Positions 6,999 through 14,273 of a stretch of 31,401 nucleotides of DNA are shown in pieces. Every line of letters starts with the position of its first letter. The stretch's first letter is position 1. The stretch covers positions 1-31,401 of IMG/VR virus record IMGVR_UViG_3300025322_000114. One strand, 5' to 3'. Below the pieces are notes generated by a model, which worked only from the letters and a program-made list of their open reading frames with translations, did no database searches and was not told the DNA's origin. Position numbers and translations under genes: made by a program. The stretch is from a virus.

Positions 6999-7586
6999 TT
7001 AATCTGACTCCTCCACTTCCGGCGTTTGATCCAGCCGTTCCCCGAGAATCAGCCTGTAAGCTGACTGCACCCAATGGACTTGCCTGATCGCATCAGCAAG
7101 CGCATCGTGCTTCACCCCATCGACCGGGACCATAGCTTTCCGTTCCTTCACGAACCTCCCATAGTCAGGAGCCATCCAAAACATCGTCCGAGTGTCGCGC
7201 ACCTGCTTATACTTCCACGGTGGCATCTGATTGAGGAGCCTATACGCAGAATCTAGTAGTGTCAAGTCAAAGTTTGACCCATGTGACCACGTAAACTTTG
7301 GTGTCCCATACCACTGCCTGAACGCACTCAACGCCTCATGAAATCCTGTTGGCGCAGGATCAAACAGCCGTTCCTGCGCTTCCTTTGACTGCGTAAGCCA
7401 CCACTTTACATTATCACCATCCACTGTACACCCCGCCTTTATGCTTGACTTAATGGAGATGTTCCTGTAGAATGGGTCGGTGTCCGCTATCCCTACCGGC
7501 AAGCCAAAGCGAACAGCACCAATACTAACAATGACTGACCCTGGCTGGGAGCCTAGACACTCAATGTCTACCATGACGTGATTCAT
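6999..7586 (-). CDS. DEDDh-family 3'-5' exonuclease
   Basis: The 195-aa product begins with VMVDIECLG, giving the first Asp7/Glu9 pair of the DEDD fold. It continues with SNFDLTLLDS (Asp107) and ends the core with KHDALADA (His160, Asp165), the complete DEDDh set. Members of this compact phage group (Rv2179c/DUF5051-like) degrade single-stranded RNA or DNA from the 3' end using two metal ions. AGGGGTGTATTC precedes the ATG. Its location next to the RNA ligase and recombination genes fits nucleic-acid turnover during infection. Confidence 0.85.
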   Translation of the reverse strand: MNHVMVDIECLGSQPGSVIVSIGAVRFGLPVGIADTDPFYRNISIKSSIKAGCTVDGDNVKWWLTQSKEAQERLFDPAPTGFHEALSAFRQWYGTPKFTWSHGSNFDLTLLDSAYRLLNQMPPWKYKQVRDTRTMFWMAPDYGRFVKERKAMVPVDGVKHDALADAIRQVHWVQSAYRLILGERLDQTPEVEESD

Positions 7587-7596
7587 GAATACACCC

Positions 7597-7776
7597 CTAG
7601 ATTACAAGAGTTAAAAAAGCCCAAACTACAGCCAGGAACCACCCTATAGCGAGAACAGTAATACCGACAAGCTTACCGACAAGTTTCAGGTCCTCCTTGT
7701 GAATGTATTTATAGACAAACGAACTGACGACAAGAAGCGAGACACCCAAAACAAGACTAGCCATCAGTATTTTCAT
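7597..7776 (-). CDS. Two-TM membrane protein, 59 aa
   Basis: The frame starts at a TAATG junction with the upstream gene and has GGAGGGAGTGGGTA before the ATG. It encodes two hydrophobic helices (about residues 4-22 and 34-57) joined by a short charged loop (KYIHKEDLK). It fills the whole gap between its neighbours. A small hairpin membrane protein of this kind could be an envelope modifier or holin-like, but its early-operon position makes a lysis role uncertain. Confidence 0.7.
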   Translation of the reverse strand: MKILMASLVLGVSLLVVSSFVYKYIHKEDLKLVGKLVGITVLAIGWFLAVVWAFLTLVI

Positions 7777-7991
7777 TACCCACTCCCTCCTCTTTCATAC
7801 TCCTGATACGCCTCCTCTAGTACCACATGAACGTATGAATCAAGTAGCTCAGTGAACCGCCTCCCAAGAATCGAAACGAGAAACTCATGCTCATGCTTGC
7901 GGCCAGCGACGTATCCATCCCTATACCCGTCACTATACGCTCTCTTCTCCGGTGTTATTGTCAGCCCTGTTATTTCCATTACCGCCCCCAT
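7776..7991 (-). CDS. Hypothetical protein, 71 aa
   Basis: A small charged, mostly helical protein with no recognised motif; a YSDGYRDGYVAGRKHEHEF segment is common in small phage accessory proteins. Two ATGs (7991 and 7979) are possible. The first is used because a G-rich run, AGGGGGGGGGT, lies just ahead. The G9 run could slip in replication or sequencing. A 15-bp operator-like palindrome is immediately upstream (8002-8016). Confidence 0.6.
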   Translation of the reverse strand: MGAVMEITGLTITPEKRAYSDGYRDGYVAGRKHEHEFLVSILGRRFTELLDSYVHVVLEEAYQEYERGGSG

Positions 7992-8001
7992 ACCCCCCCC
8001 C

Positions 8002-8016
8002 TAACGCGGTGCGTCA
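8002..8016 (-). promoter_or_regulatory. Operator-like 15-bp palindrome (TGACGC-N3-GCGTTA)
   Basis: The minus strand reads TTGACGCACCGCGTTA, the same element present in the 18.2-18.4 kb control region and in the promoters at 21.6 and 30.5 kb. As there, TTGACG could serve as a -35 hexamer. A clear -10 is lacking (TATGGG at 19 bp), so this may be a binding site with only weak or no promoter activity. It lies between the RNA ligase gene and the 71-aa gene. Confidence 0.4.
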
Positions 8017-8988
8017 ACCGCCGCTCCCCTCACCCAACGCGGCGTTTTTGGCGCTCCTCGTATCCATGCCATCATCCACTCCTTCAGTAGCCTTCATCAA
8101 CTCCGCCTTATACCACTCCGCCACGCCCCGACACACACCCCTCAGTACGTCCCCAATCAATTCCTTAAACATCTGCTCTTTTAGCCACTCGCCTTCCTCT
8201 TCCAGTAAATCACGTTTCAACTCCAAGATGATTGAGCCAATGTCCTTCGGCTCTTCCAGTAGTGTGCCAGCCTCCCTCAAGTGTTGCACAGCCTTACGCC
8301 ACCGTGCCTCAGTCTTGAGTACCTCCACAATCCGGGTCACGATGTCACCCTTACCTTGCCCCATCCCCTTCCACTCTGTCCGGTGCTTCTCCTTAAAGTC
8401 CGCACTCACGATCTTCGCCATCATCACCTTCCCATCAATACCAAATCTATCGTAGTTCTTAACAACAATACCCTCAACTTCACCCCCACCGAGGAAGGAC
8501 CTATACTTAAGAAACTCCATTAACTTCTCTAGCGAAAGCTGTGACGCATCTCCATAAAAGTAGTTGGTCACTGGCTCAAGTCCGAGGTGTTCGGCGTACT
8601 CGTTAAGAGTTTGAGGGTGATAAATGAAATTCTGCCCTTCATATTCTACGTCAAACAATGCCACGTTCCCATGCGGCACCCTTGCATACGCCATTACATT
8701 GTGTTTTGGCTTATGAAACGCCTCACCCCTATAAGTTGCGTCAGTCACCAACAAGGTTGCCACACTTAATACATACTTCACCGCAGGCGCAAACATATTC
8801 GGTGGCTGTTCAGGTTGGATTATCGCAGTCCTTGACCGAAACTGTACCTCACCGCTCTCCACTTTACGGAACGAAAACTGACTCCCATCCACTTTCTCCT
8901 GCACTACAGTAACACCACTCTTTAGTAAGTCAGTCAAGTATTTATGCCCATACCCATACACTTTCGGATACGACGCAAGGTGGCTCAT
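8014..8988 (-). CDS. RNA ligase (Rnl2-like nucleotidyltransferase)
   Basis: Taking the ATG at 8988 (AAGGAGGAACTAAA upstream), the product has 324 aa. It shows the ligase motif I EKVDGS with the adenylated Lys32, RGEAF and FDVEY for motifs Ia/III, VEGIVVKNY for motif IV and MMAKIV for motif V, in the right order. The C-terminal ~110 residues are a helical domain as in RNA_ligase-family proteins. It should join RNA 5'-phosphate and 3'-OH ends with ATP, typically repairing tRNA cut by host anticodon nucleases. The tRNA genes at 19.8-20.0 kb fit that role. A longer in-frame start at 9030 is less likely. Confidence 0.85.
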   Translation of the reverse strand: MSHLASYPKVYGYGHKYLTDLLKSGVTVVQEKVDGSQFSFRKVESGEVQFRSRTAIIQPEQPPNMFAPAVKYVLSVATLLVTDATYRGEAFHKPKHNVMAYARVPHGNVALFDVEYEGQNFIYHPQTLNEYAEHLGLEPVTNYFYGDASQLSLEKLMEFLKYRSFLGGGEVEGIVVKNYDRFGIDGKVMMAKIVSADFKEKHRTEWKGMGQGKGDIVTRIVEVLKTEARWRKAVQHLREAGTLLEEPKDIGSIILELKRDLLEEEGEWLKEQMFKELIGDVLRGVCRGVAEWYKAELMKATEGVDDGMDTRSAKNAALGEGSGG

Positions 8989-9323
8989 TTTAGTTCCTCC
9001 TTGGGGCCAGGTGGGACCATGAATGGACACTCACCAGGTTTATGGTGTCCTATAGTCTTACCGTCAGTACAAAGTACAGTTATAAGCTCGAATCCGGGGG
9101 TGAAAGCATCTACTTTGCCGTCGAATTGAATACACGGCATAGGAGAAATATGCAGTACCTCTCTATCGTACACGTTATCCCGCCACTTACGTGAAACGTG
9201 CGTCCTATCTTGACTCCTTGGATTGTACAACCCTAGACAACAGCTACTCACTTGACTAAAGAGTGTATCGCGCGTCTGATTAAGGAACGCATAGTACCAC
9301 TGCCTAACCTGCGACTCTACCAT
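8985..9323 (-). CDS. Hypothetical protein, 112 aa
   Basis: I do not recognise it. It contains several cysteines (CCLG near 28, then CIQF, VLC, GEC) and a final Pro-rich segment. The TGA stop overlaps the ligase start (ATGA), so the two are probably translated together; a role linked to RNA repair is possible but only by position. AAGGAGGATTAGTC precedes the ATG. Confidence 0.65.
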   Translation of the reverse strand: MVESQVRQWYYAFLNQTRDTLFSQVSSCCLGLYNPRSQDRTHVSRKWRDNVYDREVLHISPMPCIQFDGKVDAFTPGFELITVLCTDGKTIGHHKPGECPFMVPPGPKEELK

Positions 9324-9325
9324 GA

Positions 9326-9514
9326 CTAATCCTCCTTACTACATAAGTGTGTGGGTGGAAGAGGTATAGTCCACTTCAGTTTTGGTAACTCCTCCGCCAG
9401 CAAATCCCTATTTGCGCCGAAAATTCGACGGGCTAGGTCCCAATTTCTGTCCTCTAGCGCCTCAAAAAATTCACGAATGATTGCCTTATTGTCCTTGCTC
9501 AATTTGGTGGGCAT
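9326..9514 (-). CDS. Hypothetical helical protein, 62 aa
   Basis: The ATG at 9514 is chosen because it forms a TAATG overlap with the small gene before it and has AGGGAAGG upstream; the frame extends further but without support. The product is an amphipathic helical bundle (AIIREFFEALEDRNW, then DLARRIFG). No family recognised. Confidence 0.6.
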   Translation of the reverse strand: MPTKLSKDNKAIIREFFEALEDRNWDLARRIFGANRDLLAEELPKLKWTIPLPPTHLCSKED

Positions 9515-9660
9515 TATACTACCTTCCCTATCTCCACATGGAAGCGGAGAAACCACACACGAAGGGTTACGAATAGCTTGCGGTTCAGCAACCCGAACCC
9601 AACGTACGAGTATGAGGTATGCCACGTAACAGCCTTAGTAAACCCTGTCCAGATAAGCAT
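9514..9660 (-). CDS. Small aromatic/basic peptide, 48 aa
   Basis: TGGAGGAGCC precedes the ATG at 9660, and the TAA overlaps the next ATG. The peptide is rich in Trp, Phe, Arg and Leu and could lie on a membrane surface. Evidence is the ribosome site and the overlapping junction; the protein is unknown. Confidence 0.5.
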   Translation of the reverse strand: MLIWTGFTKAVTWHTSYSYVGFGLLNRKLFVTLRVWFLRFHVEIGKVV

Positions 9661-9680
9661 GGCTCCTCCAGTACTCTAAA

Positions 9681-9732
9681 GGGGAGTGAGTGAGGCCGAC
9701 TTCTGAAGATATGACAGTCTCACCCACTCCCC
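9681..9732 (-). ncRNA. Long RNA hairpin in the leader of the 48-aa gene
   Basis: GGGGAGTGAGTGAG (9681-9694) pairs with CTCACCCACTCCCC (9719-9732): a 14-bp stem with one mismatch that reads as G-U in the minus-strand RNA, and a 24-nt loop. On the minus strand it is followed by CCCCTTTAGAG rather than a long U run, so an RNase III processing site, mRNA stabiliser or attenuator is more likely than a plain terminator. It lies 20 nt before the next ribosome site. Confidence 0.55.
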
Positions 9733-9750
9733 CATAGGTAAAGCGGAACC

Positions 9751-9794
9751 AACCTACAGGCTGGAATAGGACCAGTATGAGGCCACTGTAGGTT
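9751..9794 (-). ncRNA. Second RNA hairpin, after the duplicated-domain gene
   Basis: AACCTACAG (9751-9759) and CTGTAGGTT (9786-9794) form a perfect 9-bp stem. Its loop contains a second small stem (CTGG/CCAG, 9761-9775). It lies just after the stop at 9811 and before the 14-bp hairpin, so the ~150-nt spacer is strongly structured in an operon whose other spacers are only a few nucleotides. Confidence 0.5.
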
Positions 9795-9810
9795 AAGTCC
9801 CTAGTCCACG

Positions 9811-10197
9811 TCAGCTACCGATGATGTTCTCCGCAGTCCAAGTCCACAGAGTAGAGGCGTCGGATGACGCAGTACGCTGCACATCAAACGCAATGCCGTA
9901 CATCCGATTCGCTCCGCCATCTTTGAACTGGAAATGCAGATACCCACGACGTGACCGCACCTGCCCAGGGATATACCGTGCCCCGGTGTTCGCCTGTGAA
10001 AGCTTCGATGCCTTGCTCGGCTCCTCTCGATTGAAAAACGACCGAACATCGCTAGGCACCGCCAGATTCACTGCAATACCGTATTCACGGTTCGCCTTAT
10101 GGCCTCTCCCTTGGACATGCAGCACCCCACCAGGATACATCCGTGCCTGGACTTCCACGTAGGTCTTGCCCGTCCCTGCCAGCGATTGCTTCAACAT
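9811..10197 (-). CDS. Protein with a tandemly duplicated ~35-aa domain
   Basis: The 128-aa product repeats one unit. Around residues 15-45 it has GGVLHVQGRGHKANREYGIA, and around 75-105 RGYLHFQFKDGGANRMYGIA, sharing the G-x-LHxQ...(A)NR-YGIA pattern. This is an internal duplication of a beta-rich module, perhaps a nucleic-acid or protein-binding domain. Gene and product stand out for a strong ribosome site (GAGAGGAGGTGAGCCT) and for the structured RNA that follows. No known family recognised. Confidence 0.75.
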   Translation of the reverse strand: MLKQSLAGTGKTYVEVQARMYPGGVLHVQGRGHKANREYGIAVNLAVPSDVRSFFNREEPSKASKLSQANTGARYIPGQVRSRRGYLHFQFKDGGANRMYGIAFDVQRTASSDASTLWTWTAENIIGS

Positions 10198-10228
10198 AGG
10201 CTCACCTCCTCTCGGTTTAGCGTTCTTG

Positions 10229-11104
10229 TTACTTGTTTAGGGGGCAGTCGCAATAAGGAACATCAAGCCAACAGCTTACACACGTCCCATCTATTGCGTC
10301 CCCGCGACACACAGTACACACTCCCCACTGAGTTGCGTCTGTGAGCTTTTTGTTAGTGGAGCCGGTCCCTTCGTCATGCGCTCCACCACCAAATACTTTA
10401 ACTCCCTTTCGGTAGTAATGTAGCGGTGTATCATCAGTTATATGCACTCCACTGTACGGAGTATAACCTACAGGGTCATAAATACCAGAAGTCAACCCCG
10501 TATACACTCCCTTTCCTGGTTCTGCTGTAAACTTTAACTCAGTAATGTCCTTCACGTAGTTGACCTGACCCGTCGTTTCTACCGCCTTATCACAGTACTT
10601 CTTTCGAACAAACTCTACTGGATTATCCGCCAGTTTATAAAGTCCAGCAATTACCGACAGAGCCGAGCCAGTTCTACCGTGCCCACCTTGGCAGCACGCC
10701 ACAACATTCAAGGGTTTGTTCTTCACGTTCGCTGCAAGCTGCTCAAGGTCACTAAGGAGTGCCAACCAGAATTCTTTGTCCAAAAGAGGTATACCCATAT
10801 CGGGCCAATCTACTCCAACCCGAAGCCTCTTTGGTATATGACTCGCTAACATCATAGGTGCAAAGCCGGAACACATAACAGCAGGCAAGTACAAATCGGC
10901 ACAGTCAAGGTACAGCCAGCCAGCCCTCTCCTGAAGTCCACGGGTCCTCCCCGCACCATGAAACTTAAGTACACCAGACGGTGAATCAAACACAAACATA
11001 TTTCCCTCATGACATTTCCACTTACTAATTGGCCCGTGTGTCTTGTCGTCTTTGTGGCTCTGGCCACGACCAATCACTCCACCTTTCTTCCACCACTTCG
11101 ACAT
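10229..11104 (-). CDS. Protein tyrosine/dual-specificity phosphatase with C-terminal zinc ribbon
   Basis: The 291-aa product has the phosphatase signature Cys138-QGGHG-Arg144-Thr (CX5R), the P-loop that forms the phospho-cysteine intermediate, and upstream a WPD motif (W100-P101-D102) that would supply the general acid. The C-terminal ~30 residues are a compact Cys cluster: C263/C266, C275/C278, C285/C287, likely zinc-binding. Family members remove phosphate from Tyr/Ser/Thr or from RNA 5' ends (BVP-type). It is separated by 11 nt from a 617-aa Cys-rich gene, and a second CX5R phosphatase lies on the other side, so these three probably work together. AAGGAGGTTACA precedes the ATG. Confidence 0.82.
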   Translation of the reverse strand: MSKWWKKGGVIGRGQSHKDDKTHGPISKWKCHEGNMFVFDSPSGVLKFHGAGRTRGLQERAGWLYLDCADLYLPAVMCSGFAPMMLASHIPKRLRVGVDWPDMGIPLLDKEFWLALLSDLEQLAANVKNKPLNVVACCQGGHGRTGSALSVIAGLYKLADNPVEFVRKKYCDKAVETTGQVNYVKDITELKFTAEPGKGVYTGLTSGIYDPVGYTPYSGVHITDDTPLHYYRKGVKVFGGGAHDEGTGSTNKKLTDATQWGVCTVCRGDAIDGTCVSCWLDVPYCDCPLNK

Positions 11105-11115
11105 TGTAACCTCCT

Positions 11116-12969
11116 TTAGTTACGGAAATTTTTATATTCTTTACCTATCGCCTTAAGTCTATCGTAATAATGACTAAGGGGTATCTTGTTATTACTAATG
11201 ACCTTCTCTACTGTATCCAAGGATGGAAGTCCCTTTAATTTACGAGTAGTATCATACACAATAGGAGTGTACCTCACCCCCCAAACTGCCTCGGGCAATA
11301 ACTGCACCGCGTCGCCCACTCGCTTGAGTAGCCCGAACCCTTCCGCTTCCTCAATCAGTTTTTTCTGTGCAGGATTTACCAGCACAGGCGGATAGTCATA
11401 CTCAGGAAGCATGCCCTCGAATTTTCTGTTTAGAATAGCATAAAGTTTTTGCCCAGGAGGCGAATGAAATAGCCCCGTCGGCTTAAAGATGAATGAGCCA
11501 CCGTTATGCACAAGTGTAATTGCCTTCTCCACAAATTCGGCCTGCGAAATTGTACCAAGGCGGAATTCTAGCGCGTTCTTTGCGATTGCTCCCCACGCTA
11601 CTCCGCCAAATCCACCATCCCACCTATCAGGAGCAAGGAAACATAGACAGGAAAGCTCAAGCAGTTCTTTGTCATCATAAACTCTAGCGTTCTTATACGC
11701 AGCATCCCGTCCATTCGCAACGGCCCTGAACACTTGAGGTAAAACAACTCCTATAGCCAGAATTACTTCGTTGCTGGCTGCAAGTAAGTTACCGATACAA
11801 GCCCGCGCTCCGTAGTGCCTCACTTCTCCAATACACGCTAGAACGCTTTGGTCGTAGAGTAGTCTAGTCAGTTGCTTCGATACTTCATCCATCTCTCTCT
11901 CTAGTCGTTGCTTAAATCCTCCACTATCTTCAAAGTCCTTTCGAGACTTCATCACCGCATGAATCCCCTCAAGACTATAGTGGACCCCAAGAAGTGCGCC
12001 TAAGTTTATTGCGTCAGCCGAATACGAACTAGCATTCCAGCATGCATAAGTGCAACACTTATGGCACCTCCCACATCTGCTACAATGTCCACTATACTCC
12101 TTATCTTGAGCCAAGTTACACGAAACGCACCGCCAGCATTTACAGCAAAAGATGCAATCCAAACAAACAGGGCAAACCGATGTTTCATTCTTCTCGCGAT
12201 TGATAGGAAGAAAGTCACATACGATCTGACGACACTGCTTACACTTCAAGTCGTCGGCACAACATGACGAGCAGGCTAAGCACGAAAGGCACCTAAAGTA
12301 CTTAAACTCCTTTGTTTTTCCACACATCCAGCACTTCGTCTTCCCTTCCGGTATGTCCTTAAGTTTTCTATTAGAAACGAGCGAAACCACATGCTGCATT
12401 TCGTCGCAAAACTTCTCGTCTAACTCAGTAAGGAATTCTTTAATGCCAGACACGATTAAGGGATGAACTTTTTTAGTACTCATCACCCCTCTAATCGCCT
12501 CCATAATCGTCACAAGAAAAAGGCCAAGCGCAAGGCGACTTCCTCTCGGAAGTCTTAATTTAAAATTCACTGACTGAGCTAATTCCTCTAACGTACCGAC
12601 GTGACTCACTACAAGGCGAAAACCTTGCAACATTTGATTTAGTCTATAAAAGAAGACATTCGCCTCGACCATAGAAGGCCCAGCGTCGTCCCTCCACTTC
12701 CCATACAGGCCATACAAACGTTCCCTCACATTCCCTCGGCTTATTAACGGCGCATTCTGGAGCCCAAGCGCCTTAAACACTGCAACGTGCGAACTCAGAA
12801 CAAGCTCATGGTTATCTGTTATAAGTGAACCACCGGAAACTCTAATCTCCCTCATCGGCATTGCACAGATACGCTTATCAAGCTCAACACCAAACGGAGA
12901 AGTGAACCCAAAAATCCCCCTCGTTAACTTACCAAGCGGCCAGTCAGTTGGTACATATTTATCTGGCAT
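11116..12969 (-). CDS. Large protein with a 24-cysteine zinc-binding core, 617 aa
   Basis: The ATG at 12969 (GAGGAAGAATTCA ahead) is preferred over one five codons upstream. The N-terminal ~210 residues are helical and uncharacterised. Residues ~213-310 hold 24 cysteines, mostly as C-x2-C pairs in series (CWMC, CLSCLACSSCC, CKQC, CPVCLDCIFCCKCWRCVSC, CSRCGRCHKCC), which suggests about six zinc sites, like stacked ribbons or a RING/TRIAD-type assembly. The C-terminal ~300 residues are helical, with an AWGAIAKNALEFRLG-type segment and a VHNGG motif. I know no family with this layout. Flanked on both sides by CX5R phosphatases and overlapping one by 11 nt, it may be their scaffold, substrate adaptor or regulator. 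Confidence 0.75.
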   Translation of the reverse strand: MPDKYVPTDWPLGKLTRGIFGFTSPFGVELDKRICAMPMREIRVSGGSLITDNHELVLSSHVAVFKALGLQNAPLISRGNVRERLYGLYGKWRDDAGPSMVEANVFFYRLNQMLQGFRLVVSHVGTLEELAQSVNFKLRLPRGSRLALGLFLVTIMEAIRGVMSTKKVHPLIVSGIKEFLTELDEKFCDEMQHVVSLVSNRKLKDIPEGKTKCWMCGKTKEFKYFRCLSCLACSSCCADDLKCKQCRQIVCDFLPINREKNETSVCPVCLDCIFCCKCWRCVSCNLAQDKEYSGHCSRCGRCHKCCTYACWNASSYSADAINLGALLGVHYSLEGIHAVMKSRKDFEDSGGFKQRLEREMDEVSKQLTRLLYDQSVLACIGEVRHYGARACIGNLLAASNEVILAIGVVLPQVFRAVANGRDAAYKNARVYDDKELLELSCLCFLAPDRWDGGFGGVAWGAIAKNALEFRLGTISQAEFVEKAITLVHNGGSFIFKPTGLFHSPPGQKLYAILNRKFEGMLPEYDYPPVLVNPAQKKLIEEAEGFGLLKRVGDAVQLLPEAVWGVRYTPIVYDTTRKLKGLPSLDTVEKVISNNKIPLSHYYDRLKAIGKEYKNFRN

Positions 12970-13426
12970 TGAATTCTTCCTCATAAGTCATATGCGCGAT
13001 TACCCTCGCTTGCTGTGCCTTCCGCTCACCTAAACTAAGTTGTTGGTATGCGCTATCAAGTAGTTCGACTGACGCCTTTGAGTTATAGCCTTTCAACCTA
13101 GCTACAGTATACAACACTACGCCAGTCCTATCAATCCCCGCTGCACAATGCACGAACACGGCGGCACCCTGGTTAATTCGGTCAAGGACTTCCCTTGCAA
13201 TAAGTATGACGGCTGCTGGTGGCGTCCAATTCATTCCAGAAGGCCGAAAGCTTATAGGCCGCCACAGCCACTCTTTGCCGCTCTTGAGAACAGCAGCACC
13301 TATAGCCTCAGGGCCTTCTGACTCCTTGAGCAGTGTTACAACGGTGCGAACCTTCGGCATCTTCTCAAAGTCCCTTAGCTTCGGGCGTGGGCCGACAAAT
13401 AGGCCGTCGATAAGTGATTGCCTCAC
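12959..13426 (-). CDS. Dual-specificity/tyrosine phosphatase, 155 aa
   Basis: The product has the classic HCAAGIDRTG signature: Cys94 nucleophile, Arg100 and following Thr, preceded by a Val-rich strand (AAVFVHC). Size and N-terminal layout (DGLFVGPRP, then TVVTLL) match small DSP/PFA-DSP-like phosphatases. The possible acid lies before residue 60. GTG start, with GAGAGGGGGATAGTAAG upstream. It overlaps the 24-cysteine gene by 11 nt, and a second unrelated-looking phosphatase lies at the other side of that gene. Confidence 0.82.
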   Translation of the reverse strand: MRQSLIDGLFVGPRPKLRDFEKMPKVRTVVTLLKESEGPEAIGAAVLKSGKEWLWRPISFRPSGMNWTPPAAVILIAREVLDRINQGAAVFVHCAAGIDRTGVVLYTVARLKGYNSKASVELLDSAYQQLSLGERKAQQARVIAHMTYEEEFNAR

Positions 13427-13483
13427 CTTACTATCCCCCTCTCGTTTAAAAGCAAAGCATGGCTGGCCTAGGCGACAAAATTT

Positions 13484-13675
13484 CTACCTCCTAAGCACAT
13501 TTTCGATGGCTTGCTTAACTTTCAGAAGCAGTCTTGCTTCCAGCACTTTCCTTTCGTCATGATCGTAATAATCAATGAACTTCGTTGCCTCGATTATTGA
13601 AAAGGAAACCGCGACTGAGCAGGTTACATCTTGGGAGAGAGAGGTTTGTTTGAGTTCTGCTTTGGTGATGCGCAT
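13484..13675 (-). CDS. Hypothetical protein, 63 aa
   Basis: A small protein with a beta-strand N-terminal half and a charged helix (DERKVLEARLLLKVKQAIENVL). The start has only a weak TAGGT site; the stop uses AGGAGG. Nothing recognised; it lies in operon spacing with its neighbours. Confidence 0.55.
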   Translation of the reverse strand: MRITKAELKQTSLSQDVTCSVAVSFSIIEATKFIDYYDHDERKVLEARLLLKVKQAIENVLRR

Positions 13676-13692
13676 TTATTTACCTACTTAGT

Positions 13693-13821
13693 TCAGCGAG
13701 GTTCACGGGGTAGGTTTGCAGTCCCTTCCCTCAATTCCATTTTCTCAAGATGACACCGCTTACAAAAGCCCTTGTCAAGTCTTGCGTGACATACTGGGCA
13801 ACGCTTCCCGTCGGTTTTCAT
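13693..13821 (-). CDS. 42-aa zinc-ribbon protein
   Basis: TGAGGAGCCACC precedes the ATG. The peptide has C8-x2-C11 and C20-x2-C23 pairs (CPVC...CKRC) separated by a short Gly-containing turn, the canonical zinc-ribbon pattern, and a charged tail. Too short for standard gene callers but well supported. DNA, RNA or protein partner unknown. Confidence 0.65.
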   Translation of the reverse strand: MKTDGKRCPVCHARLDKGFCKRCHLEKMELREGTANLPREPR

Positions 13822-13830
13822 GGTGGCTCC

Positions 13831-14052
13831 TCAGTCAGTGATTCTCAAGTCACCAGAAAGAAACTGCTCTACGTCCCAAGGATACGGGCCTTCTGTAAAC
13901 GTCGTTTGACCAGTTAGCCATTCGTTCAAGCGACAATACGTGGCTTGTGGTAGCTTCTCCTTTAAGTCGGCGTCCCTAATGTGTGGTGGATTAAACCTCA
14001 CCACTAGCCCAAACGATTCACACAGTGGGTACAACTTGTACACTCTTGCCAT
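13831..14052 (-). CDS. Hypothetical protein, 73 aa
   Basis: The ATG at 14052 has TGAGGGACGCAAC upstream, and the longer frame before it overlaps the zinc protein next door, so the shorter form is preferred. The product is a mixed alpha/beta small protein with no cysteine pairs or TM segment. Not recognised. Confidence 0.55.
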   Translation of the reverse strand: MARVYKLYPLCESFGLVVRFNPPHIRDADLKEKLPQATYCRLNEWLTGQTTFTEGPYPWDVEQFLSGDLRITD

Positions 14053-14071
14053 GTTGCGTCCCTCAGCCTCC

Positions 14072-14257
14072 CTACTCGCTCCACGTTCGTTTACAACAAG
14101 GGCACGTAAACTCGACACCATAAGCAGTACTGCAACACTCGCACTCGCTTATACAAAAGCCCCTAAGAGTGAGGGGTTGGCTTGCCAACCATTCGGTGTA
14201 ACAGTCGGGACACCTAATTACTGGAGCAGAACCCATTGAATGTTTATCCTTTGGCAT
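14072..14257 (-). CDS. Zinc-ribbon protein, 61 aa
   Basis: Several paired cysteines (CPDC, CECC, CPCC) give the look of one or two zinc sites. Start at 14257 with AGGAG nine nt upstream; a second ATG seven codons later is possible. Part of the run of small zinc proteins at the promoter-proximal part of this operon. Confidence 0.6.
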   Translation of the reverse strand: MPKDKHSMGSAPVIRCPDCYTEWLASQPLTLRGFCISECECCSTAYGVEFTCPCCKRTWSE

Positions 14258-14273
14258 ATCGGCACACTCCTAA

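Noticed and set aside
7952-8455. 167-aa Ser/Pro-rich plus-strand frame opposite the RNA ligase
   Set aside because: Antisense to a gene with complete ligase motifs; low-complexity shadow.
9351-9629. 92-aa plus-strand frame
   Set aside because: It opposes two small leftward genes with overlapping junctions and ribosome sites.
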